A stretch of DNA of 64,000 nucleotides, from positions 4,898,001 through 4,962,000 of the forward strand of contig JAULSN010000002.1 in the NCBI GenBank assembly GCA_033439765.1, written 5' to 3'. The position numbers were made by a program, and so were the translations under genes. Source of the DNA: Lasiosphaeria ovina. Lineage: Eukaryota > Ascomycota > Sordariomycetes > Sordariales > Lasiosphaeriaceae. Below, piece after piece: positions 12,569 through 26,595 of this stretch. Every line of letters begins with the position of its first letter. Positions within the stretch are counted from its first letter, which is position 1. The notes below the pieces were generated by a model that was not told where the DNA came from, did no database searches, and saw only the letters and a program-made list of their open reading frames with translations.

Positions 12569-13790
12569 GGTTGGCTGCTTGCTTGACTCGCCATCTGTTT
12601 TCAGTGCTCTTGTTTCGCGCTTGCTAGTGATGGGTTATCGGCCGATGACCCCTTTTCGTCTCTCTGGCGCAGCTCGGAGACGGCGACAAGAGGTCAATGA
12701 CAAAGCTCAGCAGACCTAAAATCACACGTTCATTGGAGCGAGCGGCCAGTCGAGGGAAAAGCCCGTATGTGGTGATGATGAGAAGGGCCGGGAGTCTTGT
12801 ATTCCTGACGGATCTCTTCCGGTCAAAAAAATTCGATTCTTTCAGCTGTCTTCCCATGCAATTTTTGGGAATATATTTATAACAAAATATATCTGAATCC
12901 CCCCTGTGAAAGGGGATGATCAATTTTTGAATACTTTCAAAAAACATTTACGAGTGCGTTGGCGGGGAAGGTACCTTAGGTAGGTCGCTTGATTGATGTG
13001 CCAACACTGCAGAGCTGTGCTATCATTTTGTTTGAAAGGCGGAGTGCGAGTGGCGCAGAGAGGTATGATATGCTGTCGTCAATATGGCTAATGTCGTAGT
13101 GAGGTCGATGAAGCGGAGTGAAGTGGTGGCACAAGTTGAGCCGCAGACAGACTGCAGACTGGGGGGATGGATCGCTGCAGCCAAGCCAAGCCAGCGGACT
13201 CGGCGAGAGACCAAGAGCGAGCGCTACGGGGGCCTGCAGTGGACTATACGAAGTTGGTGCCAGTTGCGACAATGCGACGCTGCATTTGTCCAGAGGCAAG
13301 GAAAGTCGATTATGGTTTGCCGTAGGAACGGAGTCGGACGGATTCCTCAACTCCGCCGGAGTTCGTTGCCCCTGCCGGCGAGTCCCCAGCCCTGACTACA
13401 TTGCAGTGGCCTGTCGGGGTGTAAGCCGAAGACGGCCGTTGGGTTTGGGCATGATGGACATGGGCAACACACCGTCACACGGCGCTCGCTCTCTTCTTCG
13501 TCTTGTCCTTTCCCTTTGTTCTTTCTCTCCGTCGACTTTCCCTTCTCTCCCCCCTCGCGGTTTGTTTGCCTGCCGTCTGGTGACGGTGCCCAAACCCAAA
13601 GTCAACATCTGCTTCTGTTCCGTCGGGTCCTGCTTCGTGCCTGCGAACGGCAAAGGCTGATATATATGAGGAAAAGGGTGTTTTGTTTGTGTTTGTTTAT
13701 ACGTGCCTATAGCTCCGTGTGTGGCTAGTCTCATGCCGGGATTTAGATAGCTTAGGTAGACGACAGGACAAAGCTCGGGAGTGGCCATCG
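12569..13790. other. intergenic region, HEM1 to Zn2Cys6 gene
   Basis: No supported gene. An AT-rich patch at 12825-12950 is likely the HEM1 3' end; it includes a small hairpin-capable CCCCTGTGAAAGGGG. The rest is the upstream region of the transcription factor, with pyrimidine-rich stretches around 13500-13560 and a GGTACCTTAGGTAGG block near 12970. Confidence 0.5.
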
Positions 13791-14364
13791 ATGGAGTCTC
13801 CGGCCGCACACGCACAGCCAAGGGGCATCTTCAAGGGCCCGCGTGCCTGTGCTACATGTGCTCGTGCCAAATCAAGATGTGTACCGGGCCCGGACGGCGA
13901 GGGTAAAGGGAAATGCGAGCGGTAAGCTATACCCCCTATCCATCAGCAGAGAGAGAGTCGTGGGAGCCTGCACACACCCCCTTCCCTCGCTCTCCGGCGG
14001 AGCGGCCGCGATGGTCCGGCGGAGCAGGCGGTCATGCAGAGCCCAGCATGTCTGTCTGTGTTCCACGGGTTGGCTACCTAGGTGCCGAGTCTGTATGTAC
14101 GTGCTAACCCAGGGATGGCAAGATGCCATCGCCTGGCCAAGCCGTGTTCGACGCAGACGCCGACGACGCAGCAGCCCAAGAAGCGCAAAGACCCCAAGCC
14201 CGGCCGCGTCGCCGAGCTGGAGAAGAGGCTCGAGGACCTGTCGGCTCGCCTCGAGCTGGGCCCAGCCCCGGCCTCGAGCCTGCACCACCCGCCGCCGCCG
14301 CCGCCCAGCCCGCCCGACTCAGACGCCGCTCCCGCACCCGTGCCCACTCCCGTGCCAGCTCGCG

Positions 14365-14405
<41 letters not shown>

Positions 14406-14626
14406 CCGGCCCAGCCCACTACTAACCTGCTGTTCCGGAACACCGGCACGCCCGTGTGGCACGTCTTCAACATCTTTCCCGAGGAGTCCTTTGGCGACTT
14501 CTCCGAGAGGACCTCACAGACGTCGGCCCAGGCGCAACAGGCCTCGTCCCCTTTGCAGTCGTCCCCGGAACCACGGCTGGATTTGTCTCAGCAACAGCAG
14601 CAGCAGCAAGAGCCACAGCAACAGCC

Positions 14627-14669
<43 letters not shown>

Positions 14670-15289
14670 GTCCCGCATTGGCCCGAGGGCACCGAAGCCG
14701 ACGGCCTGCTGGCCCAGTACAGCGCCGAGTTCTCCCACCTGCACCCGTTCGCCATCCCACCGCTGCACCTCGGCTCGGCCCAGCTCCGGCACCAGCGGCC
14801 CTTTCTCTGGAAGGCCCTCATGGTGGCCGCGTGCCACCTGCACGGCAAGCGCCAGGTGGTCATGGCCGACGACCTGCTGCGCGAGATTGTCGCGGCCGCC
14901 TTCATCACGCCGCTGAAGAGCCTCGACGTCCTGCAGGGCCTGCAGTTGCTGATAGCCTGGTAGGCAGGCATCCCCTTTTTTGATGTTGCCAGAAAGGGAG
15001 TTGTTAACGAGAAACACAGGTACCACTACAACCTCCGCAGCGTCCAGATGGCCAACCTACTATTCCTCATGCGGTCCATGTGCGCCAGCCTCGGCATTGG
15101 CGAGCTGCTGCTGCAGTTCCCGGCCGAGCTCGGCAGCGGCGCCCCCGCCGCCCATCCCCCTGACTACCTGGAGCTGATGCGCGCGTATGCGGGCACCTAT
15201 TACCAAGTGGCCTTGTATGTTTACTTATACCCCTTTTTTAATCTTGTCTCTTCTCTTTGGCTTTGCTCGTAACATATGTGGCTGAGACA

Positions 15290-15331
<42 letters not shown>

Positions 15332-16718
15332 CTGACAACTTCGGACCGGGACCGGAATGCAGAACGTACAACACCGGCAACAAGCACGACGCCCTGATGG
15401 ACCCGTCGCTCCTGGCCAACTGCTGCCGCGCCATCGAGAGCCGCATGGAGTACGCTTCTGACGGCCTCCTGGTCGCCCTCGTGCGCCAGCAGCAGTTGTC
15501 CCAGACCATCTCCCAGACCCTGGCGTACCGCGCCACCACCGGCGACGGCGGAGGAGGCCTGCCGCTGAGCATGCTCGTCGCGAGCTTCCAGGAACAGCTG
15601 CAGGCTTTCAAAGCGTCGCTGGCGCCGCACGTGCGGGAGAACCGTAAGCATTTTTTTCTATCCCTGCGTGCATGGCAGCCGACCACAAGGCTCACCATTG
15701 CTTGTCATCACAAACAGCCTCGCTCGCCGGACACATGTACACGTCAGAAATCATCCTATTTGAAAAGCTCGCGCTACAGCCAGCCGGAACCGCAGCCACA
15801 ACCACAACCACAACCGCCGCCGTCGTCCCGGACGTGCAGCGCATCGAACTGCTCTGGCAGTGCCTGCACGCCGTCAAGGCGTACCTCGACCACCGCTACG
15901 CGCAGCCGGCGCGCGCAAACCCGCCGCGCTTCATCTGCATGACGTCGTTTGACTTCGTCTACGCCTTCGTCACCGCCACGCGCCTCATGACTTGCCACGC
16001 CCCCGGCTGGGACCCCGCGCGCGTGCGCAGTTTGCTGGCCTTTGACGCGTATTTCGAGCGCCAGCTCGCCGACATGATGTATATTTCCCAGATGCGGCGG
16101 CAGGTGCGGCGGCGGCGGCCAAAGGAGAAGAGAACGGGCGCTGGTGGTGATGGAGAGAGGGGAGATGGCGAAAACGATGATGTCGATATTGGAAACGAAA
16201 ACGAAGATGAGGATGAGGAGAATGTGGTTGAGGAGAACGATCCTTACGACAGGCTGATGAAGAAAGCGGCCAGCCTGTTTACGGCGGTGGTGAGTGAGCG
16301 GTGAAAGCAAACAAGCAACAGCCTGGGCCAGTGGCCATGGGCTGTTGCTCTGCTGCCCTTCCCTTTTTTATTTTCCTTTTTTTCTCCCTCCCCTTTTCTC
16401 CCTCCCCTTCCCCCCCAAAAAACCTACCTACCCACCCAACCACCCAGCTAACACCAACCTCCTCCACCCACGCCACAGCGCAGCGAGCTCGACACGGCGC
16501 ACAACAACACGTACGAGCTGTACAGCACAGCACCCGCGCCAAGCCCAGCGGTTACGGCCCTGGACCTGAACAGGCTGATGCACGACCTCGGCAGCGAGTT
16601 CTGGCACGACCTGTCCGGCGGCGGCGGCGGCGGCGGTGGCGGCGGCGGTGATGGCGATGGTGGCGGCAACTTTGGATCCATGCTGTTCGACCCTGTGCTG
16701 CGCGCGATGGACCACTAG
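13791..16718 (+). CDS. Zn2Cys6 fungal transcription factor
   Basis: A nuclear binuclear-zinc-cluster DNA-binding regulator; its targets are not recognisable. Six exons: 13791-13921, 14123-14959, 15020-15214, 15363-15643, 15718-16289 and 16479-16718, giving 751 aa. The zinc cluster is split by intron 1. Joined, it reads C-x2-C-x6-C-x12-C-x2-C-x6-C (CATCARAKSRC then CERCHRLAKPC), residues about 24-55, and is followed by a basic linker and a short coiled coil (AELEKRLEDLSARL). Then come a Leu-Gly repeat from a GGTCTC tandem (about 14364-14404) and a polyglutamine stretch (14590-14670). The remainder matches the layout of the fungal-specific regulatory domain. An 11-residue glycine run lies near the C-terminus, before FDPVLRAMDH. 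Intron 3 carries a CTGG repeat. The long CVPGPDG spacer type is common among regulators near accessory gene clusters. No operon-like partner is evident, though the GH30 gene follows on the same strand. Confidence 0.9.
15293..15330 (+). repeat. CTGG microsatellite inside an intron
   Basis: About nine and a half copies of CTGG lie within the 148-nt third intron (15215-15362) of the Zn2Cys6 gene. Variation here would change intron length but not the protein. Confidence 0.95.
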
Positions 16719-19612
<2,894 letters not shown>

Positions 19613-20194
19613 CCGACAGAGTAGGTACAGTATATGAAGCCGAGATGGAAGATGGCGTGTTTTGAGCCGGGTATACTCCCATGAAATGATAAGATTGTGA
19701 TATACAAACAAGCAAATCAAATACCACACATAGTCCCGTCTTCCGTCCGGGTTGGCGTGTCTGTGTTCGTGTCTGTGTTTGGGTACAGGCAGAGTGAGTA
19801 CGTTGAATAGACATACCTTCCATTGCTGCCAATTAGAAAAAAAGTGAGAGGAAGGAAGTGTTGCAAGTTACAGTTTTTAATGCCAGTTTGGAATGGAACA
19901 CTCCGTAATCAGGAAGGCAAGCATAGATGCCTCCTTCCATGACTAGCTTTATCACTTTTGAAAAGGCGAAAGGGGCGAAAGTGGAAGGAACGCCAAGCGT
20001 GGATGGAAGTTGCATCCCACTGCCGTTGCTACCAGCTGCCGCGTGAATTTCCCTAGAGTCAATTGCGCAGCGAGCGGCGGGGTCGTTATCAATTGATTTC
20101 ATTTTGGAGACGGGCATCTTCGTTCTGTTCCCATAACGTTAAGGTACTTAACTGATACGGATAGAGGACTTCTATCAACTAAGGTAATACCACA
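19613..20194. other. intergenic region, GH30 to THI6
   Basis: No gene seen. It contains the GH30 3' end and the THI6 promoter, with one ACTCCGTA at 19899-19906. No TPP riboswitch-like element was recognised before the THI6 start. Confidence 0.5.
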
Positions 20195-22013
20195 ATGTCC
20201 GCCCGAGACGTCGACTATTCGCTATACCTCGTGACGGACTCGACGCCTGCGATCCTGGGCGACAGAGACATCGCGTGGGTGGTCGAGGAGGCCATCAAGG
20301 GCGGCGTGGGCTGCGTGCAGCTGCGCGACAAGACCAGCGACACAGCACAGCTTGTCGCCATCGGCCGTCGACTTCGCAGTGTCACCCTCCGCTACGGGGT
20401 TCCGCTGCTCATCAACGACCGCGTCGATGTGGCCCTGGCCGTCGGTTGCGAGGGCGTCCACATCGGACAGGATGACATGGGTCGGTAACTCCTCTAATAT
20501 AAATACCCTAAGCCTTGACTTACTGAGTCCTCCTCGCAGAATTGTCGACAGCAAGGCACCTCCTGGGCCCCCGTGCCATCATCGGCGTCACGGTGAGCAC
20601 CGTTGGCCAAGCCCTGCGCGCCTGTGAAGGTGGTGCCGACTACCTCGGCATCGGTACCGTCTATGCTACACCGACGTGAGACAAGAGACACCACCCTACC
20701 CCTTACCCAACTCAACTTATCTCCTTCTGACTGCGTGTACAGGAAGACCAACACTAAAGACATCATCGGTACCGCCGGCGTACGGAACATCCTTCAGGAG
20801 GTCGCCCATGCCGGCCAAACCGTCCGGACTGTATGCATTGGTGGCATCAATGAGTCCAATGTCGCCCGCGTCCTCTTCCAGAGCGCCGCCCCCTCCAAGT
20901 CGCTCGATGGAGTCGCACTGGTGAGCGCCATCATGGCGGCACCAGACCCCGAGGCAGCGGCCCATAAACTGCTGCATCTCGTCAAGCGGCCGCCGCACTT
21001 CGGTCGGCCAACCGCAGAGAGCCCGCCCCGGCCCGTTGATGCGCTCCAAATCGTCGCTTCAGCGGCCGATATCATCACTGCAATTCACAAAACCACGCCG
21101 CTTTCGCACAACATGACAAACCTAGTATGCGCGTGCGGCCCATGAACAGAGTCTCTGCTCGTGTCGCTGACGGGGCTGGGCAGGTCGTGCAAAACTTTGC
21201 CGCAAATCTCGCCCTGGCCGTTGGCGCGTCGCCCATCATGTCTAGCTACGGACAGGAGGCGGCCGATCTGTGCAAACTGGGAGGGTCGCTGGTTATCAAC
21301 ATGGGCACCGTCACACCAGACGGGCTAGCCAACTACTTGGAAGCGCTCAGAGCCTACAACCAGGCCGGTCGGCCCGTCGTGTTCGATCCTGTTGGGTACG
21401 TCTGGACCTTATCCACCACGTCTAGACTCGGCTTGTCTGCCATGCTGATGATAGGACGCGCAGCGCCGGGGCCACGGCTGTGCGGCGCGCGGCTGTCAAG
21501 ACCATCATGGCCGGCGGCTATCTCGATGTCATCAAGGGCAACGAAGGCGAGATACTGACCGTGTTTGGTGACGAGAAACTTCAACAACGCGGTGTCGACA
21601 GCTCAAGCACCCTCAACGCGGAGCAAAAGGCCGAGCTGGTGCAAAAGCTCGCGGCTCGCGAGAAGACGATCGTCATCATGACAGGCCCAACCGACTTTAT
21701 CAGCGACGGCCAGCGGACCTTTAGTCTCGAGAACGGGCATCGGTATCTCGGCGAGGTGACGGGGACGGGCTGCGTGCTAAGCACTGCCATCTCGGCCGCC
21801 GTCGCTGTCGGCTCAGAGGACAAGCTCGTGGCGGCTATTGCCGCCATGCTGCACTTTGAGATCGCGGCCGAGGTAGCTGCATCTAGAAGCGACGTCCGAG
21901 GGCCTGGCACGTTTGTCGCCGCCTTCCTCGATGAGCTGTACAACATCCGCCAGGCCACGGTGGGGGGGGATCTCGCCTGGCTGCGGGGCGCAAAGCTCTC
22001 GCGTGTCCCGTAG
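20195..22013 (+). CDS. THI6: bifunctional thiamine-phosphate synthase / hydroxyethylthiazole kinase
   Basis: It couples the thiazole and pyrimidine phosphates to thiamine phosphate and phosphorylates hydroxyethylthiazole. Exons are 20195-20480, 20540-20675, 20743-21124, 21184-21395 and 21464-22013, giving 521 aa. The N-terminal ThiE part (about 1-235) shows YLVTDS, CVQLRDK, the HIGQDDM-ELSTARHLLGP block formed across intron 1, and YLGIGTVYATPTK formed across intron 2. The C-terminal ThiM part (about 250-521) has HNMTNL-VVQNFAAN across intron 3, FDPVG-AGATAVRR across intron 4, GNEGEI and GTGCVLSTAI. The first donor is GTCGGT, weaker than usual, but is the only one that keeps the frame. An alternative last acceptor at 21454 would add three residues in frame. 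This two-domain fusion is normal for fungi. Confidence 0.96.
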
Positions 22014-22960
22014 TGCCAGACTCCGACATGGCCGGCATGGATTCTGCCCCCCTGTGCAACTTGTTTAATACATTGCTTCCTGTCACTGCTTTGGTTCTTT
22101 TTTGGTGGCATCTGGCCGATGAGGTACCCTTGCTTTTATTCACCGTCAGACCTTTCGAGTGTCGTCTCTGCCTCTGAGTGGGTGGCGAATATTGGCCACT
22201 GGATCTCCGCTTGGAACAGCAGGCTCTCTACTCTCTCTTGGTGAAACCCGGCAGTGCTGACGACGACAAGGAACACGTTCGGTTCTGCACACGGATTTGT
22301 TCATATGCCTCAGGAATCGCATGATATCATGTCCCGAAATGACTTGGGCAGAGTTTTGTTTGGGGACTTCCAGGTGGTCATGTATTCCGCAAATCATTAA
22401 CTGCCTTACCTTAGTGACGTGGGGCTGTAATTTTGGGAATCATGAGCCACCTCTCGGTCCACTAGATTTGAGAAAATAGCAACAGTATTGGACAGTACAC
22501 TTGTTACTGGGGGGTGAATCTGCTCTGTTGTGAATTGCCAGGACTCAGATTGACTCAAATTCTAGTGGAAAGAAACAGATAAAATATCTCATTGGAGCTT
22601 GGTGGCGTAGTGAACGCGTTGATAACTCCTCAGACTTTGAAGTCGTGGACCAATCCGTCGGCCACACCCGTGAGGGGCGAGGGGAAGTGTCGGGCTTATT
22701 AGCTTGTTCCCACGGCCATTTTACCCCAAGTAAACCCTCGCCGTCCCGTCCCGGGTCGGGGTACATACAGTTCCGCACCCCCGCTCTTCCCAACGCTAGG
22801 AACCGACGCGGTCGGTCTTTGTCTTCCTTTACATACATACAACAGCCAGCCAGCCAGCCAGCCATATCTCGAGTTGACATTGCGCCCCCATTCTGACGAC
22901 CTTATTTGGGGGTTTGGCAAGATAACGATAACTGCGCTCAAGCCATTCATACTTCTCGCC
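22014..22960. other. intergenic region, THI6 to isochorismatase-like gene
   Basis: No gene seen. A short CAGC repeat lies at about 22848-22863. A pyrimidine-rich stretch precedes the next start codon. Confidence 0.5.
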
Positions 22961-23037
22961 ATGGCTAGTCCAGCTCCTCAGCGCCGGTTTCGTAGGTCAC
23001 ACACCCACCCCTTTTCTTTGCTCCCGCCTCCTATCGC

Positions 23038-23099
<62 letters not shown>

Positions 23100-24230
23100 C
23101 TATCACCGCCGCTGACCAAACTCTGCAGAAAACCCAGCTCTCTTGTCCGTTTCCTTATTTTTTTTATTTTTTTTCATCATTCATGTCTCTTCCCCATACC
23201 CCTAGTGTAGGTGCTGATGGTGGGTGTGTTAGTGTCTGCGACATTCAGGAAAAGTTCCGTAGCGCCATCTTTGAGTTTGACAAGGTGTAAGTCTATTTTC
23301 ACTATCCCGTTTCGGTCTCTTTGGTTTTTTCTATATGTGGTTATTTTCCATTTTCTGTTTTCTTCAGCCTCCGTTTATTTCACATGTTTATGTTTATACT
23401 CCGTTTCTGTTTTGTTTATGCTCTGTATATAAACAAGCCGTCTCTATTCCTTGCCTCCCTATATTCCGATTGAACCCCTTTTTTATCTGTCCTATTGTGT
23501 ATTTATTTCCTACTCCCTTCACTTCCACGCCTGTCGTCGGAATCATCGCCTCCTCTTGTACAATAATAGCCCGCTCCATCTCCTACCTGCCAATATCAAG
23601 ATACAAGGGCCGAGAGGAACAAGCACGAAGAACATGAATGGACACCCCCGGCACCAACACATTACTAACCTACCTCACACCGCCCGCCGCAGCGTGCTCA
23701 CCACGAGCAAGGTGCTGCGGGCATGCGCGGCGCTGCAGATCCCCGTGTACGTGACGACGCAGAACCGGGCGCGGCTGGGCGACACGGTGGTCGAGCTGCA
23801 GGCGCAGCTGCAAGAGGGAGGCGGCAGACTGGTGCGGGCCAACGCGGACAAGACGCGGTTCAGCATGTGGATTCCGGCCGTGACGTCGCAGCTGCCAGCA
23901 GAGACAGAGACAAAAAATAAGAGCGAGATTGTCATTGTGGGCATCGAGGCGCACATCTGCGTGACGCAAACGGCGCTGGACGCGCTGGCGGCGGGCCACA
24001 GCGTCTACGTGCTGGCGGACGGGGTCAGCAGCTGCAACCGCGACGAGGTCGGCGTGGCGCTGGCGCGGCTGCGGGCGGCGGGCGCCGTGGTGACGACGAG
24101 CGAGAGCTGGATCTACGAGTACCTGGGCGACGCGGCGGCGGCCGAGTTCAAGACCATTGTGGGCTTGGTCAAGGAGACGGGACGCGACACCAAGGCCGCC
24201 CTTGAGGGCCTGCTGTCGCCCAAGTTTTAA
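22961..24230 (+). CDS. isochorismatase-like cysteine hydrolase
   Basis: A small cysteine hydrolase of the isochorismatase superfamily (ISOC1/YcaC-like); the natural substrate is unknown. Exons are 22961-22991, 23129-23144, 23233-23286 and 23693-24230, giving 212 aa. The catalytic triad is visible: D19 in FVCDIQEKF, K87 in ADKTRFSMW and C123 in EAHICVTQ, the last preceded by the expected cis-peptide region. The second exon is only 16 nt. Without it the conserved N-terminal strand (NPALFVCDIQEKF) is broken; with it the motif is exact. The last intron is 406 nt, with a CTAAC branch site close to its acceptor, and the first contains a CAT microsatellite. The family fold is about 190-215 aa, so the length fits. 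The start is the first ATG, with a short QRRF lead-in. Confidence 0.88.
23038..23099 (+). repeat. CAT/ATC trinucleotide microsatellite in intron
   Basis: About 21 tandem CAT units lie inside the first intron (22992-23128) of the isochorismatase-like gene, close to the branch region. Confidence 0.95.
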
Positions 24231-24634
24231 CACCTTCGTATCAGGGATTATGTAGCCTTCGATTTGTATATCGGCAGGCACTCCAAGCACTGGGTAGCAA
24301 GCCAGATGGGACGAAACGCCAAAATAAGAGGCACGCTAGTCTGATGATGATAAGACTGAACCCCATAGGTTGGACGACGGCATCCGGCCGGTTAGATTAG
24401 ATGATAACCGCTGAATATCCAGATGTTCGTCTGCCAACCATCAAGCCGCCATATGCGCTGTTCAATAGTTCTTTATTTGTTTTTCTATTTTATTTTTTAG
24501 CCGCTCTTCACTTACCCATCAATTCGCCAGGCCATGTCCTGTCAGCTGTCTTTCCTTTGCCTCTGGTCTGTCTCATTACTCGCTGGCCTCTTCTCGGGCA
24601 AAGAAAAATGGAGAAAACTCAGACGACAGGCTCG
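24231..24634. other. convergent 3' intergenic region
   Basis: A 404-nt gap between the converging isochorismatase-like gene and the minus-strand gene at 24635. It should hold both 3' UTRs; nothing else seen. Confidence 0.5.
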
Positions 24635-26595
24635 TCACTCGGCCGCGGCTGTTGGAGTCTTGGGCTTTATCCAGGAAAATGCAGACGCACTTCCCAACGG
24701 ATTGCTCGCGGTACGAAGGACCGAAGTCGGGGTTCCCACCTCGGGGAACTTGGCCGGCGACGGCTTGGTGCTATCCCCACCACTTCCGGCGTTCCCGAGC
24801 ATAGCGCTGGTGCTGGTGTTCAGACTGCGCCGGGGAGCCGACCAACTGCCGGCACTGCCGTTATTGGGCTGTCCGCCTCCCTCTACCTGGCCCTTGTGCC
24901 GGCCCTCACTGCTGTTCCGCTGCGTCGGAGCGGGCTCATACGCCGCCCCTATTTTAGCAGATGACGACGGGTTGGTAGATTTGGTTGACCTGAGAACCTT
25001 CATGCTGCGCGGCCTCGTGGCAGGCGGTTGGTAGCCACTCAGGAGCGTGTTTTCTCCGCGAATACTGATGTCGCCGCTTAGGCCCGCCGCCGTCTGCCGC
25101 CACGGAGTCTTGATAGCAGTACTGGGTCCACGGCGGACGCCATTTACCAAACCAGAACTCTCCCTGCCAAAGTTCTCGGGCGCGGCCGGCTCCGAGGGCT
25201 GCATCTCGCTCTCCCCTCCGCTCTCGGAAGTACTGCTTATGGCTGTCGCCTTCACTGGCTGACGAGGACGTTCCGTGGTGGGCAACAGCACGTCCTCGGA
25301 GCTGCTTTCCGACGACTTGGGTTCCGAGTGGACAGATCCTGCCGTGTCTCGAGTCGAACCCTTTCCACCCTTCTCACTTGAGACGAACTCTGGAGCCGTG
25401 GCATTCAGTCGGAGCTTGCCCGGTACTATACTGGTCGTGGTCAGGTACTTGAAGGCGGCGTCATCCTCGGGCCGCACAAACGGCACCGAGAGTTTGTCGC
25501 GGTCGTTGCCGTACAGCGTCATGGAGTTCTGGGAAAGTAAAAGATCGGCGCTGTGAAGCCTCAGCGTGTGGCTTCCGATGAAAACGCGTATGCTCTTCCG
25601 AGCGTCTGCTGTTTCGGGCTGCTCCGTGCCCGTTACTTCAAAGATGGCAGAAATGCTGGGCAGGGACCGATTTGGGCTCGCGGACCTCGAGTTTGACTGC
25701 GTGACAGTCGCTTCGGCCAGGAAGACGCAAAGTTCAATTTTCTGCGTACCATCGGAATCCTTGTGGATGCCGGCTACCAGGTCGAGATCTCGAAGGAGCG
25801 AGTACTCAACGGTTGACCTCTGTGACCCCGTGCAGACCACGGCATACAGGAGCCCGCCTGATGTCCACTCCGTCGTCAGCCAGCAGCGTATGATAGACGG
25901 GGCAGAGCCCAGAACGTAGAACATGGGAGGAGGTTCCGGGATATCCAGGGGGGAGTCATCCTCGTTGCCGCCAATCAGGAAGTTGGTGTCAAGGCCCAGA
26001 CTGCTAGCCCTCCCCGACACGGCAGAGTGCACCGAGTGGACCGAATGGCCCGCCGAGCTGTGCCTGCCGTCGGACTTGTGAGAGAGCGAACGCTCCATAA
26101 GCTGGTGGCCGCCCATGCCACTACTGGGGCGGATGGGACCAAAGTCACCAGACTGGCGGCCGCTTTGGGCACCCCAATTTGCACCGTGCAAGGCGCTCTC
26201 GTCGAACCGAACACTATTGGCCCTCGAGGCAGCCCCTCTTCGTATCGGTTCGTCCTCAGCCTCGAGCTGTAGAGCGCCGAGCAACACCTGACCCTGCTCG
26301 TCAAAGTCGCTAAACTGCTCGGTGGATGGCATGTGTAAGGGTCCTGGATGGGGTGATGAGCGGGACGTCAAGGGACGAGGCAGGGGGGAAGGCAACACTA
26401 ACCGTGCTGGGGGGTGCCCCCTAGGGCACTGGGGAAGGGAGAGTTCCAGACAGACTTCAAGGCAGCATCGTCTGCTTGTCGCTTCTCCAGTACCCGTAGT
26501 CTGTCAGAGTGCTGTTGCTGCGTCACATGGACGCGCTTCAAGTCCATCTGGACATCATAGAGTTCGTCGCGGCTAACGGCAAAGCGCGGATCCAT
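24635..26595 (-). CDS. fungal protein of unknown function with N-terminal coiled coil
   Basis: I do not recognise this gene with certainty. Exons on the minus strand are 26595-26403 and 26343-24635, with a 59-nt intron (donor GTTAGT), giving 633 aa. Residues 1-50 are charged with heptad-like spacing (MDPRFAVSRDELYDVQMDLKRV), suggesting a coiled coil. Residues about 85-145 are Ser/His-rich and low in complexity. A folded block at about 165-330 (from FYVLGSAPSIIRCWLTTEW to DKLSVPFV) has alternating beta-like hydrophobic segments. The rest, to the C-terminus, is Ser/Pro-rich and probably disordered, ending FSWIKPKTPTAAAE. No signal peptide, membrane span or catalytic motif is visible. Codon use resembles the neighbours, so the gene is real; the function is unknown. 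Confidence 0.8.

Noticed and set aside
23038..23099. CRISPR-like or tandem array
   Set aside because: A simple trinucleotide microsatellite with no spacers; the same applies to the CTGG, CAC and CA/TA tracts.
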